Under the pieces are notes generated by a model. It saw nothing but the letters and a program-made list of their open reading frames with translations. It searched no databases and was not told the DNA's origin. The translations under genes were made by a program, and so were the position numbers. Of a stretch of DNA of 50,514 bases, positions 36,946 through 45,475 are shown one piece after another. Source of the DNA: an uncultured Clostridia bacterium (GTDB taxonomy: Bacteria; Bacillota; Clostridia; Oscillospirales; Butyricicoccaceae); the NCBI GenBank assembly GCA_945947915.1, contig CAMEZQ010000011.1, positions 1-50,514 of the forward strand, given 5' to 3'. Numbering within the stretch: the first letter of the stretch is position 1; each line of letters opens with the position of its first letter.

Positions 36946-38367
36946 TTACAGGGTGGGCTTGACGTCGGCCGGAATGGGGCACTCGTATTTGCCGCCGGCT
37001 GTGCGCGCCAGCTCTTCTTTGGCCTTGCGCATCAGCTCGGGATCGGCGATGGCCTTGGCGGCCGTCAGCGCCATGACCTTGGCGGCCACGGCGTTGCCGC
37101 GCGCGGCGATGGACGAACGGGACTGGGCCGTCATCTGCCAGCTGTGGCCCGGCGTACCCAGCGCCACGGTAGCCACCGTGCACTGGGCAGTGGGCACGCA
37201 GTAGCTGACATCGCCCACGTCGGTGGAGCCGGGCATGGCCCGCTCGATGGGGGTATAGGGCAGGATGCCAGTATGCAGCGGCGCATCCATGGAGATGCAG
37301 GCAGGGTCGATGCCCATGCCTTCCAGCGTGGCGGGGATATCGGCCAGGTCGCCCGGTGTGAAGGTCTTGCGGAACCGCTCTGCCAGCGCAACGTCTTCGG
37401 CGTCAAAGCAGGGCGCGCCGATCTCTTCAAAGGCCTCCTGCATCAGGCGTTCCAGCGTGCGGTTGTTGCAGCAGTCACTGAGGGCCTCGTGGAAATGCAT
37501 CTGCATACGAGTCCCCGTCATCTTGGCAGCGCCCTCGGCGATATCCTGCACCCGCTGGAAGATCTCCTGCGCGGCGCGGATCTTGGGGGCGCGGACGAAA
37601 TAATGGATCTTGGCCTTGTCATGGACAACATTGGGCGCGATACCGCCGGCATTGAGATACGCGTAGTGGACGCGGGCCTCGGGAATGATATGCTCACGCA
37701 GATAATTGACGCCAATATTCATCAGCTCGCAGGCGTCCAGCGCCGAGCGGCCCAGATGAGGATTGGCGGCAGCGTGGGCCGACACGCCGGTAAATTCAAA
37801 GAAGGCGCTGATACAGGCCAGGCTGGAGGTCGCCTTGACCTGATTCATGTCGCCGGGATGCCAGGTCAGGCAGATGTCGGCATCGTCAAACAGGCCGGCT
37901 CTGGCCATAAAGACCTTGCCCGAGCCGTATTCCTCGCCGGGGCAGCCGTAATAACGCACGGTGCCGGGCAGGCCGTTTTCCCTGAGATAATCCCGGAAGG
38001 CCAGGGCCGCGCCGGCAGCGGCGGCGCCCAGGCTGTTGTGGCCACAGCCCTGCCCGTAAGCGCCTTCTGTCACCGGGCACTTCTCGGGGCAGGCCGCTTC
38101 CTGCGACAGGGTGGGCAGGGCGTCGTATTCGCCCAGGAAGCCGATGATAGGATGGCCCTCGCCCCAGCTGGCGACAAAGGCCGTGGGCACCTCAGCTACG
38201 CCCATATCGACGTGAAAGCCGCGTTCCTCAAAAAAACTGCCGTAAAAAGCGGCCGACTTATATTCCTTCATGCCCGGTTCGGCAAACTCCCAGATGGTGT
38301 CGTTGACCAGGGCGATATCTTCCAGATGCCGATCGACAAAACCGGAGATCATCTCTTTCTTATCCAT
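36946..38367 (-). CDS. M20 metallo-amidohydrolase, AbgB-like (copy 1)
   Basis: 473 residues, cytosolic M20 peptidase family of the p-aminobenzoyl-glutamate hydrolase subunit B type: FLGEYDALPTLSQEA, metal/active-site motifs GCGHNSLG and GCPGEEYGSG, LTWHPGD, dimerisation domain FTGVSAHAAANPHLGRSALDA (as GVSAHAAANP), and the late GSTDVGDVSY. It would cut an amide bond of an N-acyl glutamate or dipeptide-like compound. GGGAGG precedes the ATG. It is a tandem paralogue of the next gene, but has its own promoter. No AbgA or transporter gene is adjacent. Confidence 0.9.
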   Translation of the reverse strand: MDKKEMISGFVDRHLEDIALVNDTIWEFAEPGMKEYKSAAFYGSFFEERGFHVDMGVAEVPTAFVASWGEGHPIIGFLGEYDALPTLSQEAACPEKCPVTEGAYGQGCGHNSLGAAAAGAALAFRDYLRENGLPGTVRYYGCPGEEYGSGKVFMARAGLFDDADICLTWHPGDMNQVKATSSLACISAFFEFTGVSAHAAANPHLGRSALDACELMNIGVNYLREHIIPEARVHYAYLNAGGIAPNVVHDKAKIHYFVRAPKIRAAQEIFQRVQDIAEGAAKMTGTRMQMHFHEALSDCCNNRTLERLMQEAFEEIGAPCFDAEDVALAERFRKTFTPGDLADIPATLEGMGIDPACISMDAPLHTGILPYTPIERAMPGSTDVGDVSYCVPTAQCTVATVALGTPGHSWQMTAQSRSSIAARGNAVAAKVMALTAAKAIADPELMRKAKEELARTAGGKYECPIPADVKPTL

Positions 38368-38402
38368 ACCAATTCCTCCCGCAAAAGAATATATTTGCTT
38401 TT

Positions 38403-38431
38403 ATGATAGCACACCATATGGGAAAATGCAA
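38403..38431 (-). promoter_or_regulatory. promoter of M20 copy 1
   Basis: TTGCAT, 17 bases, extended -10 TGCTATCAT. Confidence 0.65.
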
Positions 38432-38433
38432 AG

Positions 38434-38474
38434 AAAATATCCCGGCAGTTCAGGCACTGCCGGGATATTTTTAT
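38434..38474. terminator. terminator between the two M20 genes
   Basis: 15-bp perfect stem AAATATCCCGGCAGT / ACTGCCGGGATATTT with a 6-base loop and T-rich tails on both strands. It makes the two paralogues separate transcription units. Confidence 0.85.
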
Positions 38475-38485
38475 TCACCAAAGGA

Positions 38486-39910
38486 TCATTCGATATTGGG
38501 CATGATCTCCGGCGGCATAGCCGAAACATATTTGCCTCCGGTGGTGCGCACCAGCTCGGCCTTGGCCTTTTCCAGCAGCTCGGGCTGCTCGATGGCCATG
38601 GCAGCCGTCAGCGCCATGACCTTGGCTGCCACGACGGCGCCCTTGCTGGCCAAAGGCGAGCAGGACTGGGCCGTGATCTGCCAGCTGTGGCCGGGAGTGC
38701 CCAGCGCCTCTGTGGCGACACTGCACTGGGCTGTCGGCGCGCAGTAGCTGGCGTCGCCCACATCGGTGGAGCCGGGCATGGCGCGGTCGATGGGCACATA
38801 GGGCAGCACCCGTGTGTGCAGCACCTCATCGGGGCCGATGGCGTCGGCCGGATAGCCGTTGCGGACCAGACCGCTCTGTACGCTGTCCAGATCGCCCTTG
38901 GTATAGGTGGCGCGGAACTTGCGGGCCAGTTCAAAGTCGGCTTCGTCAAAGGCCGGTGCGCCGATCTCCTCAAAGGCCTCCTGCATGACCTTCTCCAGCG
39001 TGCGGTTGGGATTGTAATCGTAGATGGCTTCCTTCAGATGGACTTCATGGGTGGTGCCGGTCATCTTGGCCGCGCCCTCAGCGATATCCTTCACGCGCTC
39101 GTAGATCTCCTGTGCCTGCGACATCTTAGGCGCACGGATGAAGTAGTGGATCACGGCGTGGTCGTGGACGACGTTGGGAGCGATGCCGCCGGCATTCTTA
39201 TAGGCATAATGCACGCGGGCCTCGGGGATGATATGCTCACGCAGATAGTTGACGCCGACATTCATCAGCTCGCAGGCGTCCAGCGCCGAGCGGCCCAGAT
39301 GGGGGTTGCCGGCGGCATGGGCAGACACGCCGTGGAACTCGAACATGACGCTGATGTTGGCCAGGCTGGAGCTGGTGGTGACCTTGTTCTCCGAGCCGGG
39401 ATGCCAGGTCAGGCAGACATCCAGATCGTCATAGAGGCCGGCTCTCGCCATATAGATCTTGCCCGAGCCGTATTCCTCGCCGGGGCAGCCATAGAAGCGA
39501 ACGGTGCCCTGCATCCTGTTCTGCTCCAGATAATCCCGGAAGGCCAGTGCCGCACCGGCCGCGCCGGCGCCCAGACTGTTGTGGCCGCAGCCGTGACCGT
39601 AGGCGCCCTCGACAACGGGGATCTTGACGGCGCAGGCCGCCTCCTGCGACAGGGTGGGCAGGGCGTCAAACTCGCCCAGGAAACCGACGATGGGATGGCC
39701 CTCGCCCCAGGATGCCACAAAGGCCGTGGGCATATCGGCGACGCCGCTCTCCACCCGGAAGCCCTTTTCCACAAAGAATTCCTCGTAGAATTTGGCCGTT
39801 TTGTATTCCTTCATGCCGGCTTCGGCATAGCCCCAGACAGTATCGTTGATGCAGACAACGTCGTCCTGATACTTGTCGACCAGCGCGGAAATGATCTCTT
39901 TTTTGCTCAT
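38486..39910 (-). CDS. M20 metallo-amidohydrolase, AbgB-like (copy 2)
   Basis: 474 residues, closely similar to copy 1 along its whole length (both contain PTAFVASWGEGHPI, GCPGEEYGSG, CELMNVGVNYLREH or its near twin, and GSTDVGD). The same metal motifs are intact, so both copies should be active. Differences concentrate in the substrate-side segments (for example HEVHLKEAIYDYNPN against MQMHFHEALSDCCNN), suggesting distinct substrates. AGAGGTG lies upstream. Its promoter carries a perfect 17-bp tandem repeat. Confidence 0.9.
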   Translation of the reverse strand: MSKKEIISALVDKYQDDVVCINDTVWGYAEAGMKEYKTAKFYEEFFVEKGFRVESGVADMPTAFVASWGEGHPIVGFLGEFDALPTLSQEAACAVKIPVVEGAYGHGCGHNSLGAGAAGAALAFRDYLEQNRMQGTVRFYGCPGEEYGSGKIYMARAGLYDDLDVCLTWHPGSENKVTTSSSLANISVMFEFHGVSAHAAGNPHLGRSALDACELMNVGVNYLREHIIPEARVHYAYKNAGGIAPNVVHDHAVIHYFIRAPKMSQAQEIYERVKDIAEGAAKMTGTTHEVHLKEAIYDYNPNRTLEKVMQEAFEEIGAPAFDEADFELARKFRATYTKGDLDSVQSGLVRNGYPADAIGPDEVLHTRVLPYVPIDRAMPGSTDVGDASYCAPTAQCSVATEALGTPGHSWQITAQSCSPLASKGAVVAAKVMALTAAMAIEQPELLEKAKAELVRTTGGKYVSAMPPEIMPNIE

Positions 39911-39948
39911 ACGGGCACCTCTTTCTATATATTTTTAAAAGTCTTTCT

Positions 39949-39977
39949 GTGGAGTTCCGACAGCAGAACTTCCACAC
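39949..39977 (-). other. hairpin at the 5' end of the M20 copy 2 transcript
   Basis: TGTGGAAGTTC / GAACTCCACA with one bulge, at the very start of the predicted mRNA; a stability or translation element. Confidence 0.4.
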
Positions 39978-39978
39978 T

Positions 39979-40007
39979 ATTGTAGCACAAAGAATTTGAT
40001 ATGGCAA
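39979..40007 (-). promoter_or_regulatory. promoter of M20 copy 2
   Basis: TTGCCA, 17 bases, extended -10 TGCTACAAT. Confidence 0.65.
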
Positions 40008-40025
40008 TGAATTTGATATGGCAAT
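39992..40025. repeat. perfect 17-bp tandem repeat at the promoter
   Basis: GAATTTGATATGGCAAT occurs twice head to tail (39992-40008 and 40009-40025). The proximal copy contains the -35; the distal copy duplicates it one repeat upstream. Confidence 0.85.
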
Positions 40026-40142
40026 CACACCCAAACTGTTGTAAAATAAAAGTACATCAGCCGCGGGCGCCATCCTGCCGCCGGGCTTTATTGTCTATGT
40101 TGATATATTTTATCTGATCTATCTATCTCAGTGGAGGCTTGT

Positions 40143-41285
40143 ATGACTGCCATCGTCACAGACGTCAAATACAGAATGTCTCTTTCTCTCATCCGGGATC
40201 TGGCCGACCGCGGGGTATCGGTGATTGCCTGTCACAGCGGTGAATTCCCCTACGCGCTGGCATCCAGGGGCGTCGCCCGCTCTGCTCAGCTGCCCGACTG
40301 CCTGCAGGCGCCGGCTGAATACCTGCAGGAACTGGCCGACCTGTGCCGCACCTGCGCCGAAACCCCTGTCCTGCTGCCGGTGGGCGCCGCGGCACTGACC
40401 CTGGTGACCACGCCCGAGGGACGCAGCGCGCTGGAGGGGCTGTGTCGCATCTGCCTGTCTGACCCCGACACTCTGGCGCTTGCCAACGACAAGGCGCGGC
40501 TGGCCGCATTGGCGCGCACCGTCGGCGTCCCCGTTCCCGAGGAATACCGCCCCCGGACGCCTTCCGATTTCGAAAAACTGCCCTACCCCGTCGTCATCAA
40601 GCCTCTGTGCGGTGAAAAGCAGGGGCTGGAAGCTGCCCGGCGCTATGTCATCGCCCGCAGCGCCGCCCAGGCCAGGGAGGCCTTTGATACCTTCACCTTC
40701 GACGGCCAGCCGCCGGTCGTGCAGCAGTATCTGCCGGGAGGCGGCCTGGGCTATTCGGTGGTGGCGCAGTCGGGCGTCATCGTCAATGCCATCTGCCACC
40801 GGCGGGTGCGGGAATACCCGCTGACCGGCGGCCCCTCCACCTGCTGCGAGGTCATCGACGGCGAATTCCTGCGTATCTACGCTGAAAACCTGATCAAGGC
40901 ATTAAACTTTACAGGTCCTGCAATGATCGAATTCAAACTGGATGCAGACGGAAATCCCCGGCTGCTGGAGATCAATCCGCGCCTTTGGGGCACATTTCCC
41001 CTCACCCGCGCCGCCCGCAGCAGCTTTGCCTGGGACTGGTACGCGCTGGCCGCCGGTCTGACGCCCGAAAGGCGGCCGCCCCGGGTGGGCACCCGCATGT
41101 ATTACCTGCTGTCCGATGCCCGGCGCGGTCTGGCTGTTCTGCGCCAGGGCAAGCTGGGTGCGCTGGCGGCGACCCTGGCCGACTGGCTGCTGCCGCGGGC
41201 CAGGGAAGGCATCTTTGAATGGGGCGACCTCCGGGCCTCGGTGAGCTATCTGGCCTCTTATCTGCGCAGGGGGATGGGCGTATGA
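40143..41285 (+). CDS. ATP-grasp ligase (carbamoyl-phosphate-synthase-like)
   Basis: 380 residues. Pre-ATP-grasp domain (1-115), then ATP-grasp: PYPVVIKPL with K153, a second substrate/ATP segment PVVQQYLPGGGLGYSVV, and Mg ligands E263 (MIEFKLD) and EINPRLWG (276-283). Such enzymes join a carboxylate to an amine through an acyl phosphate. The acceptor is unknown. The start has GGAGG five bases away. It overlaps the PHP gene by four bases (ATGA), so the two products are made together. Confidence 0.85.
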   Translation: MTAIVTDVKYRMSLSLIRDLADRGVSVIACHSGEFPYALASRGVARSAQLPDCLQAPAEYLQELADLCRTCAETPVLLPVGAAALTLVTTPEGRSALEGLCRICLSDPDTLALANDKARLAALARTVGVPVPEEYRPRTPSDFEKLPYPVVIKPLCGEKQGLEAARRYVIARSAAQAREAFDTFTFDGQPPVVQQYLPGGGLGYSVVAQSGVIVNAICHRRVREYPLTGGPSTCCEVIDGEFLRIYAENLIKALNFTGPAMIEFKLDADGNPRLLEINPRLWGTFPLTRAARSSFAWDWYALAAGLTPERRPPRVGTRMYYLLSDARRGLAVLRQGKLGALAATLADWLLPRAREGIFEWGDLRASVSYLASYLRRGMGV

Positions 41286-42028
41286 TCCTGCGGCTTGACC
41301 TCCACGTCCATTCCGACCGTTCACCCGACGGGCGCAGCAGTCTGGATGCGCTGATCCGGGCCGCCAGAACCCGCGAACTGGACGGCTTTGCGCTGGCCGA
41401 CCATGACCTGCTCTCCTGCGCCGCCGCGGCAGATGATCTGCTGGTGGTGCCCGCCTGCGAATGTTCGACCCGGGACGGCCATATTCTGGCCCTCTGCATC
41501 GACCGGCTGCCGCAGGTTCTGCAAAGCAGCACCGGCCGACTGCCCACCGCCCGGGAGGCCATCGACGAAATCCACCGTCTGGGCGGCGTGGCCGTCTGGG
41601 CTCATCCCTACGAGCGGCACGACGCCATCAATGAAAAGGCGGCGGCACTGGCCGACGCCATCGAAACAGCCAATGGCCGGGCTGTTTTCAAGCGGCCCCA
41701 GGCCAATGCCCAGGCGGCGGCACTGGCCAGGCGTCTGGGTAAGCCCCAAACCGGCGGCAGCGATGCTCACCACCATTCGGAAGTCGGCAACGCGTTTACA
41801 GAACTGGACTGTAAAGATAAAACCCTTAACAGTATAAAGCAGGCGCTTCTCACCGGAAACTGCACGCCCATCGCAGTGCGCGATACACCGCGTTATAAAA
41901 AAGGCCTTTCCCAGTTCTGCAAATGCCTCCGGAAACCGGTCGCTCCCGGCCGGCTGCTCAAGGCATTGGCCTATCTGGTCTACTGCTTCTGGCTCGACCT
42001 GCGCTTCTATATACAAAACCAAGGCTAA
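41282..42028 (+). CDS. PHP-domain metal-dependent phosphoesterase
   Basis: 248 residues with a complete set of PHP metal ligands: H8/H10 (LHVHSD), D12, D40/H41 (ADHD), E60, H108 (WAHPYE), D161 and H163 (GSDAHH). PHP enzymes hydrolyse phosphoesters of nucleotides, histidinol phosphate or phosphotyrosine. The basic C-terminus ends in a hydrophobic segment (about 222-244, LLKALAYLVYCFWLDLRFYI), which may touch the membrane. Middle gene of the three-gene operon. Confidence 0.85.
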   Translation: MILRLDLHVHSDRSPDGRSSLDALIRAARTRELDGFALADHDLLSCAAAADDLLVVPACECSTRDGHILALCIDRLPQVLQSSTGRLPTAREAIDEIHRLGGVAVWAHPYERHDAINEKAAALADAIETANGRAVFKRPQANAQAAALARRLGKPQTGGSDAHHHSEVGNAFTELDCKDKTLNSIKQALLTGNCTPIAVRDTPRYKKGLSQFCKCLRKPVAPGRLLKALAYLVYCFWLDLRFYIQNQG

Positions 42029-42046
42029 TAATAAAGGACGGATATT

Positions 42047-43393
42047 ATGTCTATGCTCACCACGGCCATTGGCGCCGCCAAAAAAGCCAAACATGCCCTC
42101 AAAGACGAGATCGACCGGCGCACGCCAGTCTATCTCTCTCCGGTTCGCCGCATCGAACAGATCCGCACCACACAAAGGGTCTGTGCCATGACCTTCGACG
42201 ACGGCCCCATGCTGCTGCCGCCCTCCCCCTGCCCTGACGGCATACCGGCAGATTATCCGCTGACAGCTCACCTGCTGGACGTGCTCGACGCTTACGGAGC
42301 CAAAGGCACCTTCGACGTGGTGGGCGACACTTCCACCAACTATCCCGACCAGGCCGGGCAGGTGGGCTCCGCCTCCTGGGGCGGCATCGCCTACGACCAC
42401 TATCCCGATTTCGGCCGGGACAACCAGGGCGGCGCGGTTCACAGCCCGGATCTGATCGACCGCATGATCCGCAACGGTCATCAGATCACCAATCACACCT
42501 ACGCCCATGTGCTTTTCGGTAAAAAGTCGGTTGTCTATGGCCGACGCCACCATCTGCATGCGCTGGAGGAAGTAACGACCGACCTGCACCGTCTGGATGA
42601 GCTGCTGCGCCAAAAACACGGCTATGCCATAGGCTTCATGCGGCCGCCTCACTATGTCGACCGCATCTCCGGCGGCTTCGACAGTTACGACGCCTGTGCC
42701 CTTCTGGGCTATCAGTATATGGCGGCCAGCTTTGACGGCGCCGGCTGGCTGCCCTGCAAGACCTACGAGCAGGAGGTCGAAGCCATGTGGAAGCCCATCG
42801 AAGCCGCCCTGCAGAAGGACCCCGACGCCTTATGCGGCCAGATCATCTTCCAGAAAGACGGTTACAATATGGCCCGCCACACCCCCGTGGCAGATGGCCT
42901 TGGCAAGGCGCTGGAGATCCTGCAGCGTTACGGCTATCGGGTCGTCACTGTGCAGGAGCTTCTGGAATACTCCCCCTTCGCCGATCTCGGCGCGGCCGAT
43001 CCTCTCTTTCTGGCTGCCCGCGGCCTGTTGGACCGCGGCTATACCGTGGCCTTCCGCAACAACAAAGTCCTGCCGCAGACACCCCTCACACGCGGCGCGC
43101 TGGCCATGCTCCGTTTCGGCGCCGATGGCGCGCGGCGGCGCATCGAGCTGATGCAGGGAAAGAAAGCCTTTGCCGTCCGGGATATGAAAGTCAGCCATCC
43201 GTACAGCGGCGCCGTCAGTCTGGCACTGGAGCGGGATGTTTTTTCTCTGGATCGCGGCCGCTTCCGCCCCGACGCGCCGGTCGGCCGGGCCGATCTGGAA
43301 AGCTTCTGCCGCACCCTCTACGGCCGGACGCCCGATGACCTGCCGGAGAAACTGACCCACGGCGACGCCATCCGTACGCTGGCCGCGATGTAA
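42047..43393 (+). CDS. NodB-type polysaccharide deacetylase with SLH-like tail
   Basis: 448 residues. NodB homology domain with TFDDGP at 49-54 and the zinc motif HxxxH at 150-154 (NHTYAH), plus RPPHYVD. The C-terminal segment (about 395-435, ending FRPDAPVGRADLESFCRTLYG) resembles an SLH repeat. No signal peptide is obvious, so the location is uncertain. It would remove acetyl groups from a glycan or amino-sugar lipid. Last gene of the ATP-grasp-PHP operon, with AAAGGA 18 bases after the PHP stop and a strong terminator behind. Confidence 0.85.
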   Translation: MSMLTTAIGAAKKAKHALKDEIDRRTPVYLSPVRRIEQIRTTQRVCAMTFDDGPMLLPPSPCPDGIPADYPLTAHLLDVLDAYGAKGTFDVVGDTSTNYPDQAGQVGSASWGGIAYDHYPDFGRDNQGGAVHSPDLIDRMIRNGHQITNHTYAHVLFGKKSVVYGRRHHLHALEEVTTDLHRLDELLRQKHGYAIGFMRPPHYVDRISGGFDSYDACALLGYQYMAASFDGAGWLPCKTYEQEVEAMWKPIEAALQKDPDALCGQIIFQKDGYNMARHTPVADGLGKALEILQRYGYRVVTVQELLEYSPFADLGAADPLFLAARGLLDRGYTVAFRNNKVLPQTPLTRGALAMLRFGADGARRRIELMQGKKAFAVRDMKVSHPYSGAVSLALERDVFSLDRGRFRPDAPVGRADLESFCRTLYGRTPDDLPEKLTHGDAIRTLAAM

Positions 43394-43424
43394 AATTTGC
43401 TTTGATCTTTGAAACAGCATATCA

Positions 43425-43466
43425 AAACACCTGCCTGTGTATAAGTGCACTGGCAGGTGTTTTTTT
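43425..43466 (+). terminator. terminator of the ATP-grasp-PHP-deacetylase operon
   Basis: AACACCTGCC / GGCAGGTGTT stem followed by TTTTTTT. Confidence 0.9.
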
Positions 43467-43478
43467 GCGTGTATCGCA

Positions 43479-43514
43479 ATAAAAAAGCTCCGGAAGATCA
43501 CTTCCGGAGCTTTT
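43479..43514 (-). terminator. terminator of rpsB-tsf
   Basis: 14-bp stem AAAAGCTCCGGAAG / CTTCCGGAGCTTTT with loop ATCA; minus strand continues TTTATTG. Confidence 0.9.
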
Positions 43515-43533
43515 AAAGCCGATAGAGGCTTGC

Positions 43534-44454
43534 TTATTTGATCATGCTGGCAACTTCGTCGGCGAAGTTGTCTTCTCTCTTGGCCAGGCCCTCGCCCTTT
43601 TCAAAGCGAACGAATCTGGCGATCTTGACGGTGCCGCCCTGCTCGGCAGCGACCTTCTCGGCATACTTCTCGACCGACATCTTGTTCTCCTTGACGAATG
43701 CCTGGTTGGTCAGGCAGTTCTCTTCATAGAACTTGTTGATACGGCCGTTGACGATCTTCTCAGCAACGTTGGCGGGCTTGCCTTCGTTGATGGTCTGCGC
43801 CATGAGGATCTCCTTCTCCTTGGCCAGAACGTCGGCAGGAACGCTTTCCTTGTTCAGATACTGGGGACGCATGGCAGCGATCTGCATGCAGATGTCCTTG
43901 CCCAGCTCCTTGATGGCTTCGTTGTTCTTGAGGTTCTCGGAAACTTCCAGGCCCACCAGAACACCGATGCGGCCGCCCATATGGATATAAGCGACGTTCA
44001 TGGTCGAGTCGTCGTAACGCTCGAATCTGCGGATCTGAATGTTTTCGCCGATGGTCAGGACCTTCTCCTGCTGCATGCCGGTAACGGTCAGCTCGGTGCC
44101 GGGATAGGTGCAGGCGCCCAGAGCGGCCAGATCAGCGGGAGCATCCTTCATAACGACGGTGCAGACATCGGCGCAGAACTTCTGGAACTCGGCGTTCTTG
44201 GCAACAAAGTCGGTCTCGGAGTTGACCTCGACGATGGCGCCGACGCCGCACTGATCGCAAACCGAAGCGTAGACAACGCCTTCGGCGGCAATACGGCCGG
44301 CCTTCTTGGCCGCGGCAGCCAGACCCTTTTCACGCAGGATCTCGATCGCCTTTTCAAAATCACCGTCAGAAGCTACGAGGGCCTTTTTGCAGTCCATCAT
44401 GCCGACGCCGGTCTGCTCACGCAGCTTCTGAACATCTTTCGCTGTAAAAGCCAT
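43534..44454 (-). CDS. tsf: translation elongation factor Ts
   Basis: 306 residues. UBA-like N-terminus (FTAKDVQKLREQTGVGMMDCKKAL, as VQKLREQTGVGMMDCKKAL), the conserved SETDFVAKN core and the full dimerisation domains of EF-Ts. It recycles EF-Tu by exchanging GDP for GTP. GGAGG fixes the start at MAFTA. It follows rpsB by about 48 bases in the universal rpsB-tsf operon. Confidence 0.98.
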   Translation of the reverse strand: MAFTAKDVQKLREQTGVGMMDCKKALVASDGDFEKAIEILREKGLAAAAKKAGRIAAEGVVYASVCDQCGVGAIVEVNSETDFVAKNAEFQKFCADVCTVVMKDAPADLAALGACTYPGTELTVTGMQQEKVLTIGENIQIRRFERYDDSTMNVAYIHMGGRIGVLVGLEVSENLKNNEAIKELGKDICMQIAAMRPQYLNKESVPADVLAKEKEILMAQTINEGKPANVAEKIVNGRINKFYEENCLTNQAFVKENKMSVEKYAEKVAAEQGGTVKIARFVRFEKGEGLAKREDNFADEVASMIK

Positions 44455-44502
44455 GATATATTCCTCCAAAAATGTGGATTGAGTTTAGTTACGCGCGGAA
44501 AA

Positions 44503-45306
44503 TCAAGCCTTGACGATCTCTTCGGCTGTCTTGGATTCTCTCTTCTGGGGAGCTCTGGGGGTCGTGTCGACGCTCTCAGCCTGCTCGGAAGCGGCAACGG
44601 TCTCGTCGCTGACCGACAGCTGCTCGCCCTGGCGGCCTTCGATGACAGCGTTGGCCATGGCCTGCGCGATCAGCTTGATGGCGCGGATGGCGTCGTCGTT
44701 GCCGGGGATGACATAATCGGCTTCATCGGGATCGCAGTTGGTGTCGACGATGGCGACAACGGGGATGCCCAGCTTTCTGGCTTCGGCGATGGCGTTCTTC
44801 TCCTTGCGCAGGTCAACGACAAACAGCGCGGCGGGGAGCTGCTTCATTTCCTTAACGCCGCCCAGGTACTTCTCCAGCTTTTCGATCTCCAGCTTCAGCT
44901 TGATGACTTCCTTCTTGGGCAGCAGATCGAAGGTGCCGTCCTCGCTCATCTTGTTGAGCTGGTTCAGACGGTCGACTCTCTTGCGCATGGTCTTGAAGTT
45001 GGTCAGCATACCGCCCAGCCAGCGGGCGTTGACATAGAACATACCGACTCTCTCGGCCTCTTCGCGAACGGCGTCCTGGGCCTGCTTCTTTGTGCCGACG
45101 AACAGGATCGAACCGCCCTCGGCGGCTGTGTCACGGACGAAGAAATAAGCTTCTTCCAGCTTCTTGACCGTCTTCTGGAGATCGATGATATAGATACCGT
45201 TTCTCTCCATGAAGATGTACTCGGCCATTTTGGGGTTCCATCTTCTTGTCTGGTGACCGAAGTGTACGCCGGCCTCCAGCAGCTGCTTCATAGAAATGAC
45301 TGACAT
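44503..45306 (-). CDS. rpsB: 30S ribosomal protein S2
   Basis: 267 residues: [44 protein letters not shown] and [18 protein letters not shown] are all S2 signatures. The C-terminal tail past residue 235 is an acidic then basic extension seen in many Clostridia. AAAGGAGG precedes the ATG. First gene of rpsB-tsf. Confidence 0.98.
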   Translation of the reverse strand: MSVISMKQLLEAGVHFGHQTRRWNPKMAEYIFMERNGIYIIDLQKTVKKLEEAYFFVRDTAAEGGSILFVGTKKQAQDAVREEAERVGMFYVNARWLGGMLTNFKTMRKRVDRLNQLNKMSEDGTFDLLPKKEVIKLKLEIEKLEKYLGGVKEMKQLPAALFVVDLRKEKNAIAEARKLGIPVVAIVDTNCDPDEADYVIPGNDDAIRAIKLIAQAMANAVIEGRQGEQLSVSDETVAASEQAESVDTTPRAPQKRESKTAEEIVKA

Positions 45307-45433
45307 TGAAATGTCCTCCTTTGGTTTTTCCTCCACTGCGATCATTCACTCCCGCGGCCGCCGCCTGGCGACGACACCTGCAGGTGTGTTCCGCAATGTG
45401 TGTGATTTCAGGGCTTTGCCCTGAACATTAGCT
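45307..45433 (-). other. rpsB leader with stem-loops
   Basis: About 127 bases of predicted 5' leader with TTCAGGGC-AAA-GCCCTGAA (45407-45425) and the palindrome ACACCTGCAGGTGT (45374-45387). S2 autoregulation through its leader is known in other bacteria; here it is only a possibility. Confidence 0.4.
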
Positions 45434-45438
45434 TAAAC

Positions 45439-45467
45439 AGCATACCACAATTCATCTGCGCTTGCAA
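45439..45467 (-). promoter_or_regulatory. promoter of rpsB-tsf
   Basis: TTGCAA, 17 bases, TATGCT. Confidence 0.65.
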
Positions 45468-45475
45468 GAGAAATT

